From JAVJST01 sp040219295 (GTDB lineage: Bacteria > Pseudomonadota > Alphaproteobacteria > Rhodospirillales > Casp-alpha2), in contig JAVJST010000005.1 of assembly GCA_040219295.1 (NCBI GenBank), forward strand, positions 1,240,001 to 1,304,000: a stretch of DNA of 64,000 bases, read 5' to 3'. The position numbers and the translations under genes were made by a program. The notes beneath the pieces are model-generated. The model was given only the letters and a program-made list of their open reading frames with translations. It made no database searches and had not been told where the DNA came from. This document shows, piece after piece, positions 8,555 to 17,634 of the stretch (within the stretch, counting starts at the first letter, position 1; each line of letters starts with the position of its first letter).

Positions 8555-9535
8555 ATGAGTTTCACCATCGTCGAACAGGCGCCTGCGCGCCTGAACCGTT
8601 CCGAACTCGCTGTACCGGGATCCAATCCGACATTCCTTGAAAAGGCGTCCAAGAGCGCCGCGGACGTGATCTTTCTCGACCTTGAGGATGCCGTTGCGCC
8701 GGATGACAAGCCCCAGGCCCGCAAGAACATCGTCGAGGCGCTGAACGATCTCGACTGGTCCAGCAAGACCGTGTCCGTGCGCATCAACGGCCTCGATACC
8801 CACTACATGTACCGCGATGTCGTCGACGTCGTGGAACAGGCCGGCGACAAGCTCGACCTGATCATGATTCCCAAGGTCGGCACTGCCGCCGACGTCTATG
8901 CGCTCGACATGATGTGCACGCAGATCGAGGACGCCATGGGCCTCAAGAAACGCATCGGCTTCGAGTTGATCATCGAGACCGCCCTCGGCATGGCCAATCT
9001 GTTCGAGATCGCCGCTTCGTCCAAGCGGTTGGAATCGCTTCACTTCGGCGTGGCCGACTACGCCGCCTCGACCAAGGCGCGCACAACCGTCATCGGCGGT
9101 CCGAACCAGGACTACCATGTGTTGACTGACCCAGACGACGACGGCAACCGAGAAGTTCACTGGGGCGACATGTGGCACTATCCGATCGCCAAGATGGTGG
9201 TCGCCGCCCGGGCCAACGGTTTGCGTCCGATCGACGGGCCGTTCGGCGACTTCCAGGACCCGGACGGTTTCAAGGCGCAGGCCATGCGGGCGTCGACCCT
9301 CGGCTGCGAGGGTAAGTGGGCGATCCATCCGTCGCAGATCGACCTTGCCAACGAACTCTTCAGCCCGAGCGAGGCCGAGGTCACCAAGGCCAAGCGCATC
9401 ATCGAGGCGATGGAGGAAGCGCAACGCGAAGGTCGCGGCGCGGTCTCGCTCGACGGCAGGTTGATCGACATTGCCTCGATCCGTCAGGCTCAGGTCATGG
9501 TCGACAAGGCCGAGCAAATCGCCAAAGCTGGTTAA
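8555..9535 (+). CDS. mcl1: L-malyl-CoA / beta-methylmalyl-CoA lyase (CitE-like)
   Basis: 326-aa HpcH/HpaI and CitE-superfamily lyase; it splits malyl-CoA to acetyl-CoA and glyoxylate, and methylmalyl-CoA to propionyl-CoA and glyoxylate. Visible motifs include the ELAVPGSNP start of the first strand, FLDLEDAVAPDDK with acidic metal ligands, IMIPKVG, FELIIET (ligand Glu), and KWAIHPSQI near the C-terminus, all as I remember them from Rhodobacter Mcl1. The frame extends to 8411, but the ATG at 8555 is preceded by GGGAGAAG and starts the conserved region. It lies 26 bp before accA. A plain citrate-lyase-beta-like role is the alternative. Confidence 0.82.
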   Translation: MSFTIVEQAPARLNRSELAVPGSNPTFLEKASKSAADVIFLDLEDAVAPDDKPQARKNIVEALNDLDWSSKTVSVRINGLDTHYMYRDVVDVVEQAGDKLDLIMIPKVGTAADVYALDMMCTQIEDAMGLKKRIGFELIIETALGMANLFEIAASSKRLESLHFGVADYAASTKARTTVIGGPNQDYHVLTDPDDDGNREVHWGDMWHYPIAKMVVAARANGLRPIDGPFGDFQDPDGFKAQAMRASTLGCEGKWAIHPSQIDLANELFSPSEAEVTKAKRIIEAMEEAQREGRGAVSLDGRLIDIASIRQAQVMVDKAEQIAKAG

Positions 9536-9561
9536 GTACGCCCTGCGAGCGGAGTGAACGA

Positions 9562-10518
9562 ATGCATAGCTACCTCGATTTCGAAAAGCCGATTGCCGAA
9601 CTGGAGGGCAAGATCGAGGAACTGCGTCATCTCAGCGGCGACAGTGACGTCAATATCGCCGACGAGGTGGGCCGGCTTCAGGGCAAGGTCGACAAGTTGC
9701 TGAGGTCGACCTACACGAAACTGACGCCGTGGCAGAAAGCCCAGGTCGCGCGTCATGCCCAGCGACCCCACGCGCTGGCGTACATCAGCCAGTTGATCGA
9801 TGACTTCACGCCACTCGCCGGCGATCGGGCGTTCGCCGAGGATGCCGCGATCGTTGGTGGTCTGGGTCGGTTCCAGGGACGCTCCGTCGTCGTCATTGGC
9901 AACGAGAAGGGCTCCGATACGGACTCGCGTATTCGTCACAATTTCGGCATGGCGCGGCCCGAGGGTTACCGCAAGGCGCAACGGCTGATGGATCTGGCGG
10001 ATCGTTTCGGATTGCCGGTCATCACGTTCGTCGACACACCCGGTGCCTATCCGGGTGTCGACGCCGAGGCTCGCGGTCAGGCCGAGGCCATCGCGCGCTC
10101 AATCGAAAAGTGCCTTGCCCTCAAGGTCCCGCTGATCAGCGTCGTAATCGGCGAAGGTGGATCCGGCGGTGCGATCGCGCTGGCCACGGCAAATACCGTG
10201 CTGATGCTCGAGCACGCGATTTACTCGGTGATCTCGCCGGAGGGCTGCGCTTCCATCCTCTGGCGCGACGGCGATCTCGCTAAGGATGCCGCTGAGGCCC
10301 TGCGGCTAACCGCCGATGACCTCAAGAAGCTCGAGGTCATCGACGCCATTGTCAAAGAGCCGCTGGGCGGCGCCCATCGCGAGCCAGTCGAAGCCATCGC
10401 CGCCACCGGCGCGGCGATCGCCAAGGCTCTCGGCGAACTCGGCGATCTTGAAGGCGGTGTCCTTAAGTCGCGGCGCCGCGAAAAGTTCCTCAAGATGGGT
10501 GGTAAGGGTCTCAGTTAA
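9562..10518 (+). CDS. accA: acetyl-CoA carboxylase carboxyltransferase subunit alpha
   Basis: 318-aa AccA, which with AccD transfers carboxyl from carboxybiotin to acetyl-CoA to make malonyl-CoA, the first step of fatty acid synthesis. The sequence is collinear with the family: the N-terminal LDFEKPIAELE helix, RPHALAYI, the GSDTDSRIRHNFGMA loop, the TPGAYPGVDAEARGQ oxyanion region and GEGGSGGAIAL. The length equals that of typical AccA. The long frame upstream to 9316 overlaps the previous gene and is ignored in favour of the ATG at 9562. Confidence 0.97.
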   Translation: MHSYLDFEKPIAELEGKIEELRHLSGDSDVNIADEVGRLQGKVDKLLRSTYTKLTPWQKAQVARHAQRPHALAYISQLIDDFTPLAGDRAFAEDAAIVGGLGRFQGRSVVVIGNEKGSDTDSRIRHNFGMARPEGYRKAQRLMDLADRFGLPVITFVDTPGAYPGVDAEARGQAEAIARSIEKCLALKVPLISVVIGEGGSGGAIALATANTVLMLEHAIYSVISPEGCASILWRDGDLAKDAAEALRLTADDLKKLEVIDAIVKEPLGGAHREPVEAIAATGAAIAKALGELGDLEGGVLKSRRREKFLKMGGKGLS

Positions 10519-10557
10519 GAGCGCTACTCGTGGCGCACCCGTTTGGGGTCGCATGAT

Positions 10558-11760
10558 ATGACATCGCTCCGTCGATCATTGTCGTTTCCGTTGGTTGTGC
10601 TTTACGGCCTGGGGACGACGATCGGCGCCGGTATCTACGTCCTGCTGGGCGCAGCGGTCGAACACGCGGGCCTTCTGGCGCCCTTGTCGTTCATCGCGGC
10701 GGCGATCGTCATGGTGTTCTCGGCGGCATCATTCGCGGAACTTTCGGCCCGGTTTCCCGTCAGCGCGGGCGAGGCGGCCTATGCCCGGGAGGGGTACCGC
10801 TCCTCGCGTCTGTCGCTGGTAGTCGGCCTCATGGTGGTCGCCTCCGGCATCATCTCGTCGGCCGCCATTTCCATCGGCAGCGTCGGTTACATTCGTGAAC
10901 TCGTGGACGTCAACGAGACCGTGATGGCAGCGATCGTCATCTTGTTGATCGGTGCGGTCGTCGCGTGGGGCATCGTCGAATCCGTGCTGCTTGTCAGCTT
11001 GTTTACCGTCATTGAGGTGGGCGCACTGATCCTGATCATCGTCGTCGGCTTCTCTGCCGATCCGCAGCCGTTGGATGTGGTCCCCGAGATGGTGCCGGCG
11101 TTCACCTATGACGGCGTTTGGGGTGTCGCCGGCGCGGCATTGATCGCATTCTTCGCATTCATCGGCTTTGAGGACATGGTCAATCTGGCGGAGGAAGTGC
11201 ATGAGCCTGAGAGGGTTCTGCCGAGCGCGATCTTTGCGACCCTGATCCTGACAACGCTGATCTACGTGCTTATCGCCATCGTAGCCGTCGGGTCGGTGCC
11301 GCTCGATGAACTGGCCGCCTCCCGGGCGCCGCTCAGTCTTGTGTTCGAACGCGTCGCCGGGGTTTCGCCGTTGGCCATTACCCTGATCGCCATCGTCGCC
11401 ACTCTGAATGGGGTGATCGTGCAGATGATCATGGCGTCCCGCGTGCTTTACGGTTTAGCGAACATGCGCAGCCTGCCGAGCGCTCTCAGCCGTATCAACG
11501 AAACGACCCGGACACCTCTGATCGCAACGGCAACAGTCGTGGGATTCGTGCTGGCGTTGGCGCTGATGTTTCCCATTACGGCGTTGGCGACGTGGACGTC
11601 GGGTGTCGTCCTTGTCGTGTTCATTTTGGTCAACGGCGCCTTATGGCGCATCAAGCGTCGAGACGGAAACAAAGCCGGAGTTTTCACCGTGCCGTTGTGG
11701 GTGCCCATTGCGGGCATCTTGTCCTGTGGGGCGCTGCTAATCACCGGCTTCGCAGGTTGA
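10558..11760 (+). CDS. APC-family amino acid permease
   Basis: 400-aa membrane transporter with about twelve hydrophobic helices. The first helix carries the APC signature GLGTTIGAGIYVLLG, and the sixth region has AFFAFIGFEDMVNLAEE, typical of the amino acid/polyamine/organocation superfamily. A TTG at 10543 would add five residues, but the ATG at 10558 gives the usual N-terminus right before helix 1. It follows accA by 39 bp on the same strand. Substrate not determinable. The protein is short for the family, with only a brief C-terminal tail. Confidence 0.85.
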   Translation: MTSLRRSLSFPLVVLYGLGTTIGAGIYVLLGAAVEHAGLLAPLSFIAAAIVMVFSAASFAELSARFPVSAGEAAYAREGYRSSRLSLVVGLMVVASGIISSAAISIGSVGYIRELVDVNETVMAAIVILLIGAVVAWGIVESVLLVSLFTVIEVGALILIIVVGFSADPQPLDVVPEMVPAFTYDGVWGVAGAALIAFFAFIGFEDMVNLAEEVHEPERVLPSAIFATLILTTLIYVLIAIVAVGSVPLDELAASRAPLSLVFERVAGVSPLAITLIAIVATLNGVIVQMIMASRVLYGLANMRSLPSALSRINETTRTPLIATATVVGFVLALALMFPITALATWTSGVVLVVFILVNGALWRIKRRDGNKAGVFTVPLWVPIAGILSCGALLITGFAG

Positions 11761-11828
11761 CCTGATGCCGGCAATGGACCGGGCAGTGCGGTTCGTGGCA
11801 CGTTAGAAAGATCGACAGGGAGGTGAAT

Positions 11829-12758
11829 GTGGCGAAGAAGGCTGTCAGTTCGAAACAGGAGCGCGACAAAGGCCCTAAGTCTCATGCGGCACGGACCGGC
11901 AAGCCGCGCCACCTGACGGGGACGAAGCATAAGACGGAGTACGAACTACATTCGGCGGCGGACACGCCGAAACCCGTCAAGAAGATCAAGAACAAGGTCT
12001 ACGAGCGCGAGTTGGAGCGACTGCACGTCGAACTCGTCAAGCTGCAAGAGTGGATCAAGCACAAGGGTTTAAGGGTCGTCATCATCTTCGAGGGACGCGA
12101 TGCGGCAGGCAAGGGTGGTGTCATCAAGCGGATAACCGAACCGCTCAATCCGCGGGTTGCGCGCGTCGTCGCGCTGGCCAAACCGACCGAACGCGAACAA
12201 TCGCAATGGTATTTTCAGCGGTACGTCGAGCACCTGCCGGCGGCCGGTGAAATGGTTCTGTTCGACCGCTCATGGTACAACCGGGCCGGCGTCGAGCGTG
12301 TCATGGGGTTCTGTAGCGAGGACGAGTACCGGGATTTCATGCGCTCATGCCCGGAGTTCGAACGGATGCTCGTCCGTTCCGGCATCATACTGATAAAATA
12401 CTGGTTCTCGGTTTCCGACGAGGAACAGGAGCGTCGCTTTCAGGCAAGAGCGTCGGACGTCACCAAGCACTGGAAGCTCAGCCCGATGGACCTTGAGACC
12501 CGCAATCGGTGGATCGAGTACTCAAAGGCCAAGGACGAGATGTTCGTCCACACCGATATCAAGCAAGCGCCTTGGTTCGTGGTCAATTCGGACGTCAAGA
12601 AGCGGGCAAGACTGAACTGCATCAGTCATCTCTTAAGCATGATTCCGTACAAGGACATCACGCCCAAACGGATCAAGCTGCCCAAGCGGAAGCGTGCCGA
12701 CTCCACGTACGTCCGTCCGCCGATGTCGGAGCAGAACTTCGTTCCGGAGATCTTCTGA
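11829..12758 (+). CDS. ppk2: polyphosphate kinase 2 (PPK2)
   Basis: 309-aa PPK2-family enzyme that uses inorganic polyphosphate to phosphorylate nucleoside diphosphates (or the reverse). Family landmarks are clear: Walker A GRDAAGKGG, RITEPLNPR, the lid FDRSWYNRAGVERVMGFC, Walker B-like IILIKYWFSVS, and WKLSPMDLETRNRW, which fits class I PPK2. I prefer the GTG at 11829 because GGGAGG ends five bases before it; a GTG two codons earlier overlaps that site, and the nearby ATG at 11827 is out of frame. The first 45 residues are Lys-rich and probably disordered. Confidence 0.9.
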   Translation: MAKKAVSSKQERDKGPKSHAARTGKPRHLTGTKHKTEYELHSAADTPKPVKKIKNKVYERELERLHVELVKLQEWIKHKGLRVVIIFEGRDAAGKGGVIKRITEPLNPRVARVVALAKPTEREQSQWYFQRYVEHLPAAGEMVLFDRSWYNRAGVERVMGFCSEDEYRDFMRSCPEFERMLVRSGIILIKYWFSVSDEEQERRFQARASDVTKHWKLSPMDLETRNRWIEYSKAKDEMFVHTDIKQAPWFVVNSDVKKRARLNCISHLLSMIPYKDITPKRIKLPKRKRADSTYVRPPMSEQNFVPEIF

Positions 12759-12763
12759 GACTG

Positions 12764-14278
12764 CTACGCGGCGGACGATTCGATCTCGCGTTTGCGACGC
12801 TCGACGAAGCTTTCCAGCTCTTCCCGGACCGCTTGATCCAGGGGCGGCTCCTCGTAGGTGTTCAGCATTCTCTTCCATGCCCGATTGGCAAGCATCGCGG
12901 TATCAGGGGAACCGCGTTCTTGCCATGTTTCGAAGTTTGACCAGTCGGAAACCAACGGGCTGTAGAACGCGTCCTGGTAGCGTTCGAGTGTATGTTTGGT
13001 GCCGAAGAAATGTCCGCCGGGCCCGACATCTGCGATTGAGTCCAGACCAATGTCTTCGTCGCTGCTCGCCAATCCGTCCATCCATGCCGCCATCATGCGT
13101 AACATTTCGGCGTCGATGATTAACTTCTCGAACGACGCAACGAGGCCACCCTCGAGCCAGCCGGCACCCTGGTTCAACACGCCAACGTGCCCGGTCACGG
13201 CACCCCAGATGGACATCTGGGACTCATACGCAGCCTGCGCGTCCGGCGCCTTCGATGAGTTTACATTCGAAGAGCGCCAGGGAAGACGATAGCGTCGCGC
13301 CAACTGCCCGCTGGCCTGGGCGCCGAGGGCATACTCGGGCGTTCCGAAAGCGGGTGAGCCGGTCCTCATGTCGACGTTGCTGGCAAACGATCCGTAAACG
13401 TAGGGACAGCCCGGGCGGACGATCTGTACCAGAGCACATGCCGCGAGGGTTTCCGCATTCTGGATGGCCAAGGCACCCGCCACTGTCGCAGGCGCCATGG
13501 CCCCGGAGAGTGCAAATGGCGTGACACAGATCGGCTGACCGGCCCTTGCAAATTCGGTCAACCCGACAGCGATTTCGGCATCCAGCACGAGCGGCGTGTT
13601 GGAGTTGGTGTTGACGAAGAATACTGGATCAGCAGCCAGTTGATCATCGCTTGCGCCATGAAGGATACGCGCCATCGCGAGAGCGTCCCGGGCTTGTTCG
13701 CGACCGATCGAAAGAGGTTTCCACGGCTTGTCCGTCAATGTGCAACACGCGAGGTAGAAGTCGAGGTGACGAGTGCGGACCGGCAAGTCCGTCGGTTCGA
13801 TCGATTGACCGCCCTCCAGGTGGATGATGTCGAGCAGGTGAACAAGTTTGATGAAACGGCGGAGGTCCTCGTACGTGCCGTGTCGGCGACCGCCTTCGAG
13901 GTCCGCCACGAACGGCGGTCCGCCGACGGCGGTGAACGCCATGAATCCCTCGCCCATACTGACTCGCTTGGCTTCATCCCGGCCACGGACACCGACACGG
14001 GGCGGCGCCTTGCCAACGAGCTCAAGCAGTCGTTCGCGGTCGAAACGAACCATTTGTTCGGTGTCGTCGACGTCAAATCCGCCGTCTTTCAAGACTCTTC
14101 GCGACGCGGGGTCGAGGATCCGCATGCCGGTCGTCTCCAGGATCGTCATGGATGCATCGTGAATGCGTTCGACGGCTTCCGGATTGAGCACCTCAATCGG
14201 AGGAAACGGATTTCGGATCCGCCGATACCCAGGGGCAGCCAATGTATCTCGGTTACGTCGTGAACCTCGTCTCGTCAT
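12764..14278 (-). CDS. MttB-superfamily methyltransferase without pyrrolysine
   Basis: 504-aa member of the trimethylamine methyltransferase (MttB) superfamily, which moves a methyl group from a quaternary or tertiary amine to a corrinoid protein. The N-terminal VERIHDASMTILETTGMRI and the C-terminal LEGGLVASFEKLIIDAEM regions match the family. No in-frame amber codon is used, so it belongs to the non-pyrrolysine branch that includes glycine betaine methyltransferase MtgB. No corrinoid protein or reactivase gene is nearby, so either the partners are elsewhere or the substrate chemistry differs. GAGAGGAG precedes the ATG. It is divergent from a FAD oxidoreductase across about 156 bp with an inverted repeat. 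Confidence 0.85.
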   Translation of the reverse strand: MTRRGSRRNRDTLAAPGYRRIRNPFPPIEVLNPEAVERIHDASMTILETTGMRILDPASRRVLKDGGFDVDDTEQMVRFDRERLLELVGKAPPRVGVRGRDEAKRVSMGEGFMAFTAVGGPPFVADLEGGRRHGTYEDLRRFIKLVHLLDIIHLEGGQSIEPTDLPVRTRHLDFYLACCTLTDKPWKPLSIGREQARDALAMARILHGASDDQLAADPVFFVNTNSNTPLVLDAEIAVGLTEFARAGQPICVTPFALSGAMAPATVAGALAIQNAETLAACALVQIVRPGCPYVYGSFASNVDMRTGSPAFGTPEYALGAQASGQLARRYRLPWRSSNVNSSKAPDAQAAYESQMSIWGAVTGHVGVLNQGAGWLEGGLVASFEKLIIDAEMLRMMAAWMDGLASSDEDIGLDSIADVGPGGHFFGTKHTLERYQDAFYSPLVSDWSNFETWQERGSPDTAMLANRAWKRMLNTYEEPPLDQAVREELESFVERRKREIESSAA

Positions 14279-14338
14279 GGCGCGACTCCTCTCTATGACT
14301 CTGGGTCGTCGGTTTCATTGCGGTGTCGCCGGTTTCGA

Positions 14339-14364
14339 AAACTTGTACGCTGTTTCGCAAGTTT
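14339..14364. promoter_or_regulatory. inverted repeat in mttB-like / FAD oxidoreductase divergent region
   Basis: AAACTTG and CAAGTTT form perfect 7-bp arms separated by 12 bases in the roughly 156-bp region between the two divergent genes. The spacing puts the arm centres near two helical turns apart, as for a dimeric regulator. No regulator gene is adjacent. Confidence 0.45.
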
Positions 14365-14434
14365 ATGTGGCGATTATGTCGTATCGAATGGCGTCGGGTT
14401 GTAGATCGACGACGACGTCATTGGAGGGTGCGAC

Positions 14435-15721
14435 ATGCGCGAGCGATGCGCCTGGTGGGAAACTATCGGACCGCTAGGGCCGCCCAACCCGGTTCAAGGC
14501 GACAAGGACGTTGATGCCGCCGTCATCGGTGGCGGTTTCACCGGGCTTGCCTGCGCCCGTCGTTTAGCGGAACTGGAGCCGGGGCAGGCGATTGCCTTGA
14601 TTGATTCGACGCGGATCGGAGCCGCGAACAGCGGGCTCAACTCCGGTTTTCTGCTCGACGTATCGTTCTATGACGATTTACCGCCAGCCGTACAGGCGTC
14701 CAGGAACCGACTGCAGACTGCAGGGCTCAAAGACCTTGAGAGACTCGTTCAGACGTTGGGTATCGACTGCGACTGGCGCCCTTGGGGCAATCTCTACGGC
14801 GCTTTCATTGAGCCCGAGCTGGCACTTCTTGACGACCTTGCGACGCGCTATTCGCGTCACGGTGCGGCGGTCGAGTTCTGGGACTCCGAGAGGATGACGG
14901 AGGTAACCGGGTCGCCGGTCATGCGACGCGGTGTCTTTCACCCAGGGACAGTACTGGTGCAACCCGCGAAACTGGTACGTGGCCTTGCCGCGAACTTGCC
15001 GCCATCTGTCACCGTCCATGAGGAAAGTCCGGTCACCCGGTATCACCGGAAGAAAGAACGATACGTACTCGAGACCCCCTTGGGCCGGGTTAGTGCCCGC
15101 CGGCTGTTTGTCTGCAACAACGGGGGTGCGCCTGAGCTCGGCTTCGGTCGAAGCCGGCTGGTGCCGGTAACGACTTTCGCGGCCGTGACGCAGCCCCTAT
15201 CCGGACTAGACCGATTGCTCGACACGATTGAGCCGTTTGGCATGCTGCCGACATTAACGGGCGGACCGACGATCAGGATGCTGCCCGAATGTCGTTTTCT
15301 TGTTCGGTCGGATTTCGTGTTTACCCGCAACCGGGTGCCGACCAAGACCGAAACGGAGAGATTCGTGATGAACGCCAAGGAAAACCTCGAACGGCGTTGG
15401 CCGTCGCTGCGACATTACCGTTGGGCGTTCGAACACGTCTGGCATGGCGTCATGTCGCTGACCCGAAACACCGCATCGGTTTTCGGTCGTATGGACGACG
15501 GCGTGTATGTCTCCGCCTTCTGTAACGGCGCCGGCAACACGGCGGGAAGTTCAGCGGGGCGATTGCTCGCCGAGCTCGATTTTGGTCGAGAAAGCGATCT
15601 TTTGGCTGATCAGTTGAGCTTGCCTCAGCCGACTTGGGTGCCACCGGACTTCCTGCTCGCGCCATATGTGAGCCGGGAAATTGCTCGAACGACCAAGGCG
15701 CTGCGTCGCATTTACGGCTAG
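14435..15721 (+). CDS. FAD-dependent oxidoreductase (DAO family)
   Basis: 428-aa flavoprotein of the D-amino-acid-oxidase/glycine-oxidase-like group. The dinucleotide-binding motif VIGGGFTGLACARRL is at about residues 30-44 after a 28-residue N-terminal tail starting with several aromatic residues. A late Gly-rich segment (AFCNGAGNTAGSSAG) closes the FAD site, as usual. Such enzymes oxidise amines or N-methylated amino acids. Divergence from the MttB-like gene suggests both work on the same methylated amine, which is an inference. GGAGGG stands seven bases before the ATG. Its TAG shares the four bases CTAG with the stop of the convergent YihY gene. Confidence 0.82.
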   Translation: MRERCAWWETIGPLGPPNPVQGDKDVDAAVIGGGFTGLACARRLAELEPGQAIALIDSTRIGAANSGLNSGFLLDVSFYDDLPPAVQASRNRLQTAGLKDLERLVQTLGIDCDWRPWGNLYGAFIEPELALLDDLATRYSRHGAAVEFWDSERMTEVTGSPVMRRGVFHPGTVLVQPAKLVRGLAANLPPSVTVHEESPVTRYHRKKERYVLETPLGRVSARRLFVCNNGGAPELGFGRSRLVPVTTFAAVTQPLSGLDRLLDTIEPFGMLPTLTGGPTIRMLPECRFLVRSDFVFTRNRVPTKTETERFVMNAKENLERRWPSLRHYRWAFEHVWHGVMSLTRNTASVFGRMDDGVYVSAFCNGAGNTAGSSAGRLLAELDFGRESDLLADQLSLPQPTWVPPDFLLAPYVSREIARTTKALRRIYG

Positions 15722-17103
15722 CGGCCGCCGTCCAGTACTTTCCGGAGCGGTGCGGCCAGGACGTCCGACTGGGCGGTTTCCAGTTTTGCGAGATACTCGA
15801 CAAGAACTGCCGTTTCCGGCGCGTTCGAGTCGTCTCTGCCGGAGAAGTCCATGCCGATCGTCGCCATCAGATCGCCGAGCGTTGTGTTGTCGAGATCGCG
15901 GACCAGGAGCCAGCGCTTGTTGGCGCCGAGCTCGATGAACCCGTCCCGGCGCAGCATGACCAGAAGGCTGTCGAGGGCGACATCGGAAATGCCGGTCGCC
16001 TTGAGCAGCGCCCGACGTCCCAGCCCTGCGCCGTTGCGCTTGATGATGTCGCCCCGGCTGGCTTCATGAAGTGCGCCCAACAAACGCGCCGTGATCCGGA
16101 GGCGCGCACCGAACGCGGCGTCGAGCGGTTGCGGTCGGCCGCCGGCCGAGTGCCACTCATTGAAGGATGCGGTCAAGACCGCGCCGAGCAAGACGACGCT
16201 CCACGACAGATACATCCAGACCAGGAAGATCGGCACGGCCGAGAGGGCGCCATAGACGTTCTCGTATGTCGGAAACTCGACGACGTACCACGCGAATACG
16301 CGCCGCAGCAGCGCAAAGAGAACACCGGCGACGATGGCGCCAACCGCGGCGGACGAGAACGCGACCGGCCGGTTGGGGATCACCATGTAAAAGGCGATAA
16401 GGCCCAGGATGATGATCAGAGAAGGTGCGACTACGCCGAGGAACCCGAGCGCGCCGCCGGGTCCGTCGAGTTGCAGCCATTGCGTGGCGACGAAGAAATA
16501 AGTGGCGAGGGAGAAGCTTGCGCCCACGACCAGCGGACCCAGGCTGATGACGGCCCAGAACACCAGCAGACGCGGGATCAAGGGCCGCGGCCGGCGCACG
16601 CGGAATATCGCGTTGAGGTCCGCCTCGATGGTGCCGAGCAGGAGGATCGCGGTCGCAGCGAGACCGATGACGCCGACCGCGCTGAGGGTCGTCGTGTTGC
16701 GGATGAACTGATCGAAATAGGTCCGCATAGCTTCGGCGGACTGCGGCAGCAGGTTGGCGAACAGTATGTCCTGGAACTGCTCGCGCAGGCCCCCGAAGAC
16801 CGGGAACGCGGCGAGCATGGCAAAGGCGATGGCGCTCAGCGGGACGAGCGCCAAGAGCGACGTGTATCCGAGTCCGGCGGCCATGCGCCAGCATCGGTCT
16901 TCGCGGAACCGATCCCAGACGTAGGCCGCGAATCCCGGCACGTCCTTGCCGATCTCGCGCAGCCGTTCGCTGAACTGGATCTTGTCCTCGGGGTCCTCGC
17001 CGAGACTAGCAAAGGTGTCGTCGATATTGGCCTCGCCGGCTACCGAATCCGGATCCTTGGTTGAATGGCCCGGGGCTTTCTGATGTGAGTTCGGTTGATC
17101 CAT
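15718..17103 (-). CDS. YihY/BrkB-family inner membrane protein
   Basis: 461-aa protein with a charged N-terminal segment of about 50 residues, then six membrane helices of the YihY (virulence factor BrkB, formerly RNase BN) family, and a C-terminal cytoplasmic domain of about 130 residues that resembles a winged-helix fold (GRRALLKATGISDVALDSLL). Family hallmarks include the AAGLGYTSLLALVPL first helix and the PTYENVYGALSAVPIFLVWMY region. Function is not established; some members are proposed transporters. The stop overlaps the convergent upstream gene by four bases. Confidence 0.83.
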   Translation of the reverse strand: MDQPNSHQKAPGHSTKDPDSVAGEANIDDTFASLGEDPEDKIQFSERLREIGKDVPGFAAYVWDRFREDRCWRMAAGLGYTSLLALVPLSAIAFAMLAAFPVFGGLREQFQDILFANLLPQSAEAMRTYFDQFIRNTTTLSAVGVIGLAATAILLLGTIEADLNAIFRVRRPRPLIPRLLVFWAVISLGPLVVGASFSLATYFFVATQWLQLDGPGGALGFLGVVAPSLIIILGLIAFYMVIPNRPVAFSSAAVGAIVAGVLFALLRRVFAWYVVEFPTYENVYGALSAVPIFLVWMYLSWSVVLLGAVLTASFNEWHSAGGRPQPLDAAFGARLRITARLLGALHEASRGDIIKRNGAGLGRRALLKATGISDVALDSLLVMLRRDGFIELGANKRWLLVRDLDNTTLGDLMATIGMDFSGRDDSNAPETAVLVEYLAKLETAQSDVLAAPLRKVLDGGR

Positions 17104-17269
17104 GGCTCGCCCAATCGCTGATTGTCTTTCAGGTTTACCACAGCTCCCGGATCGTGGTCATGTGGTTGCGCGTCCGCACCGGGGGCGCCACCGGAATGAA
17201 TTGACTGTCGCGTCAGAACACGGCACTTGGATTGTCTGGTCAACCGTGGTCAGGCAGGGGGACTCGGGG

Positions 17270-17596
17270 ATGAACGAGAGCCAGCATGGCAAGATCAAGC
17301 GGGGCGTTGCCGGCCCGCCGGAGGATCCGGTCAACCTGATGCAGCAGGTCTTCGACCACGCGTCCGAGTTCATGGGCCCGGCGCCGGACATCCTTCTGTC
17401 ATGGCTCATGCGCCTGGCGCCAGAGGTCGACCAGCCGTCAGCCGCGCGCTGGGTGCTTGATTCCTACGCACGGCCGGCTGCCGAGCGCGCCAACGCCGAA
17501 AGCCGAAAACTAATCGAACTACTCGAACAGGCGGCCGAGGGCGAAATGCCGCGCGGTGCACGCCGGCGCGGCGGTCGGCGAGCGCGGATCAACTAG
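17270..17596 (+). CDS. hypothetical small protein
   Basis: 108 aa from an ATG at 17270 preceded by a G-rich stretch. An in-frame extension to 17102 exists, but it would start on top of the divergent YihY start and is low-complexity Arg/His, so I leave it out. The protein has a predicted helical core (residues 20-85) and a very basic Arg/Gly tail (RRRGGRRAR) that could bind nucleic acid or acidic surfaces. Family not recognised. It ends 38 bp before the SDR gene on the same strand. Confidence 0.55.
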   Translation: MNESQHGKIKRGVAGPPEDPVNLMQQVFDHASEFMGPAPDILLSWLMRLAPEVDQPSAARWVLDSYARPAAERANAESRKLIELLEQAAEGEMPRGARRRGGRRARIN

Positions 17597-17634
17597 TTCA
17601 TCGTTTCAACGAACCACGCAATGGAGTGAATTGA

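Noticed and set aside
12764..14278. Pyrrolysine-containing MttB
   Set aside because: The frame has no internal amber codon, so it belongs to the non-pyrrolysine branch.
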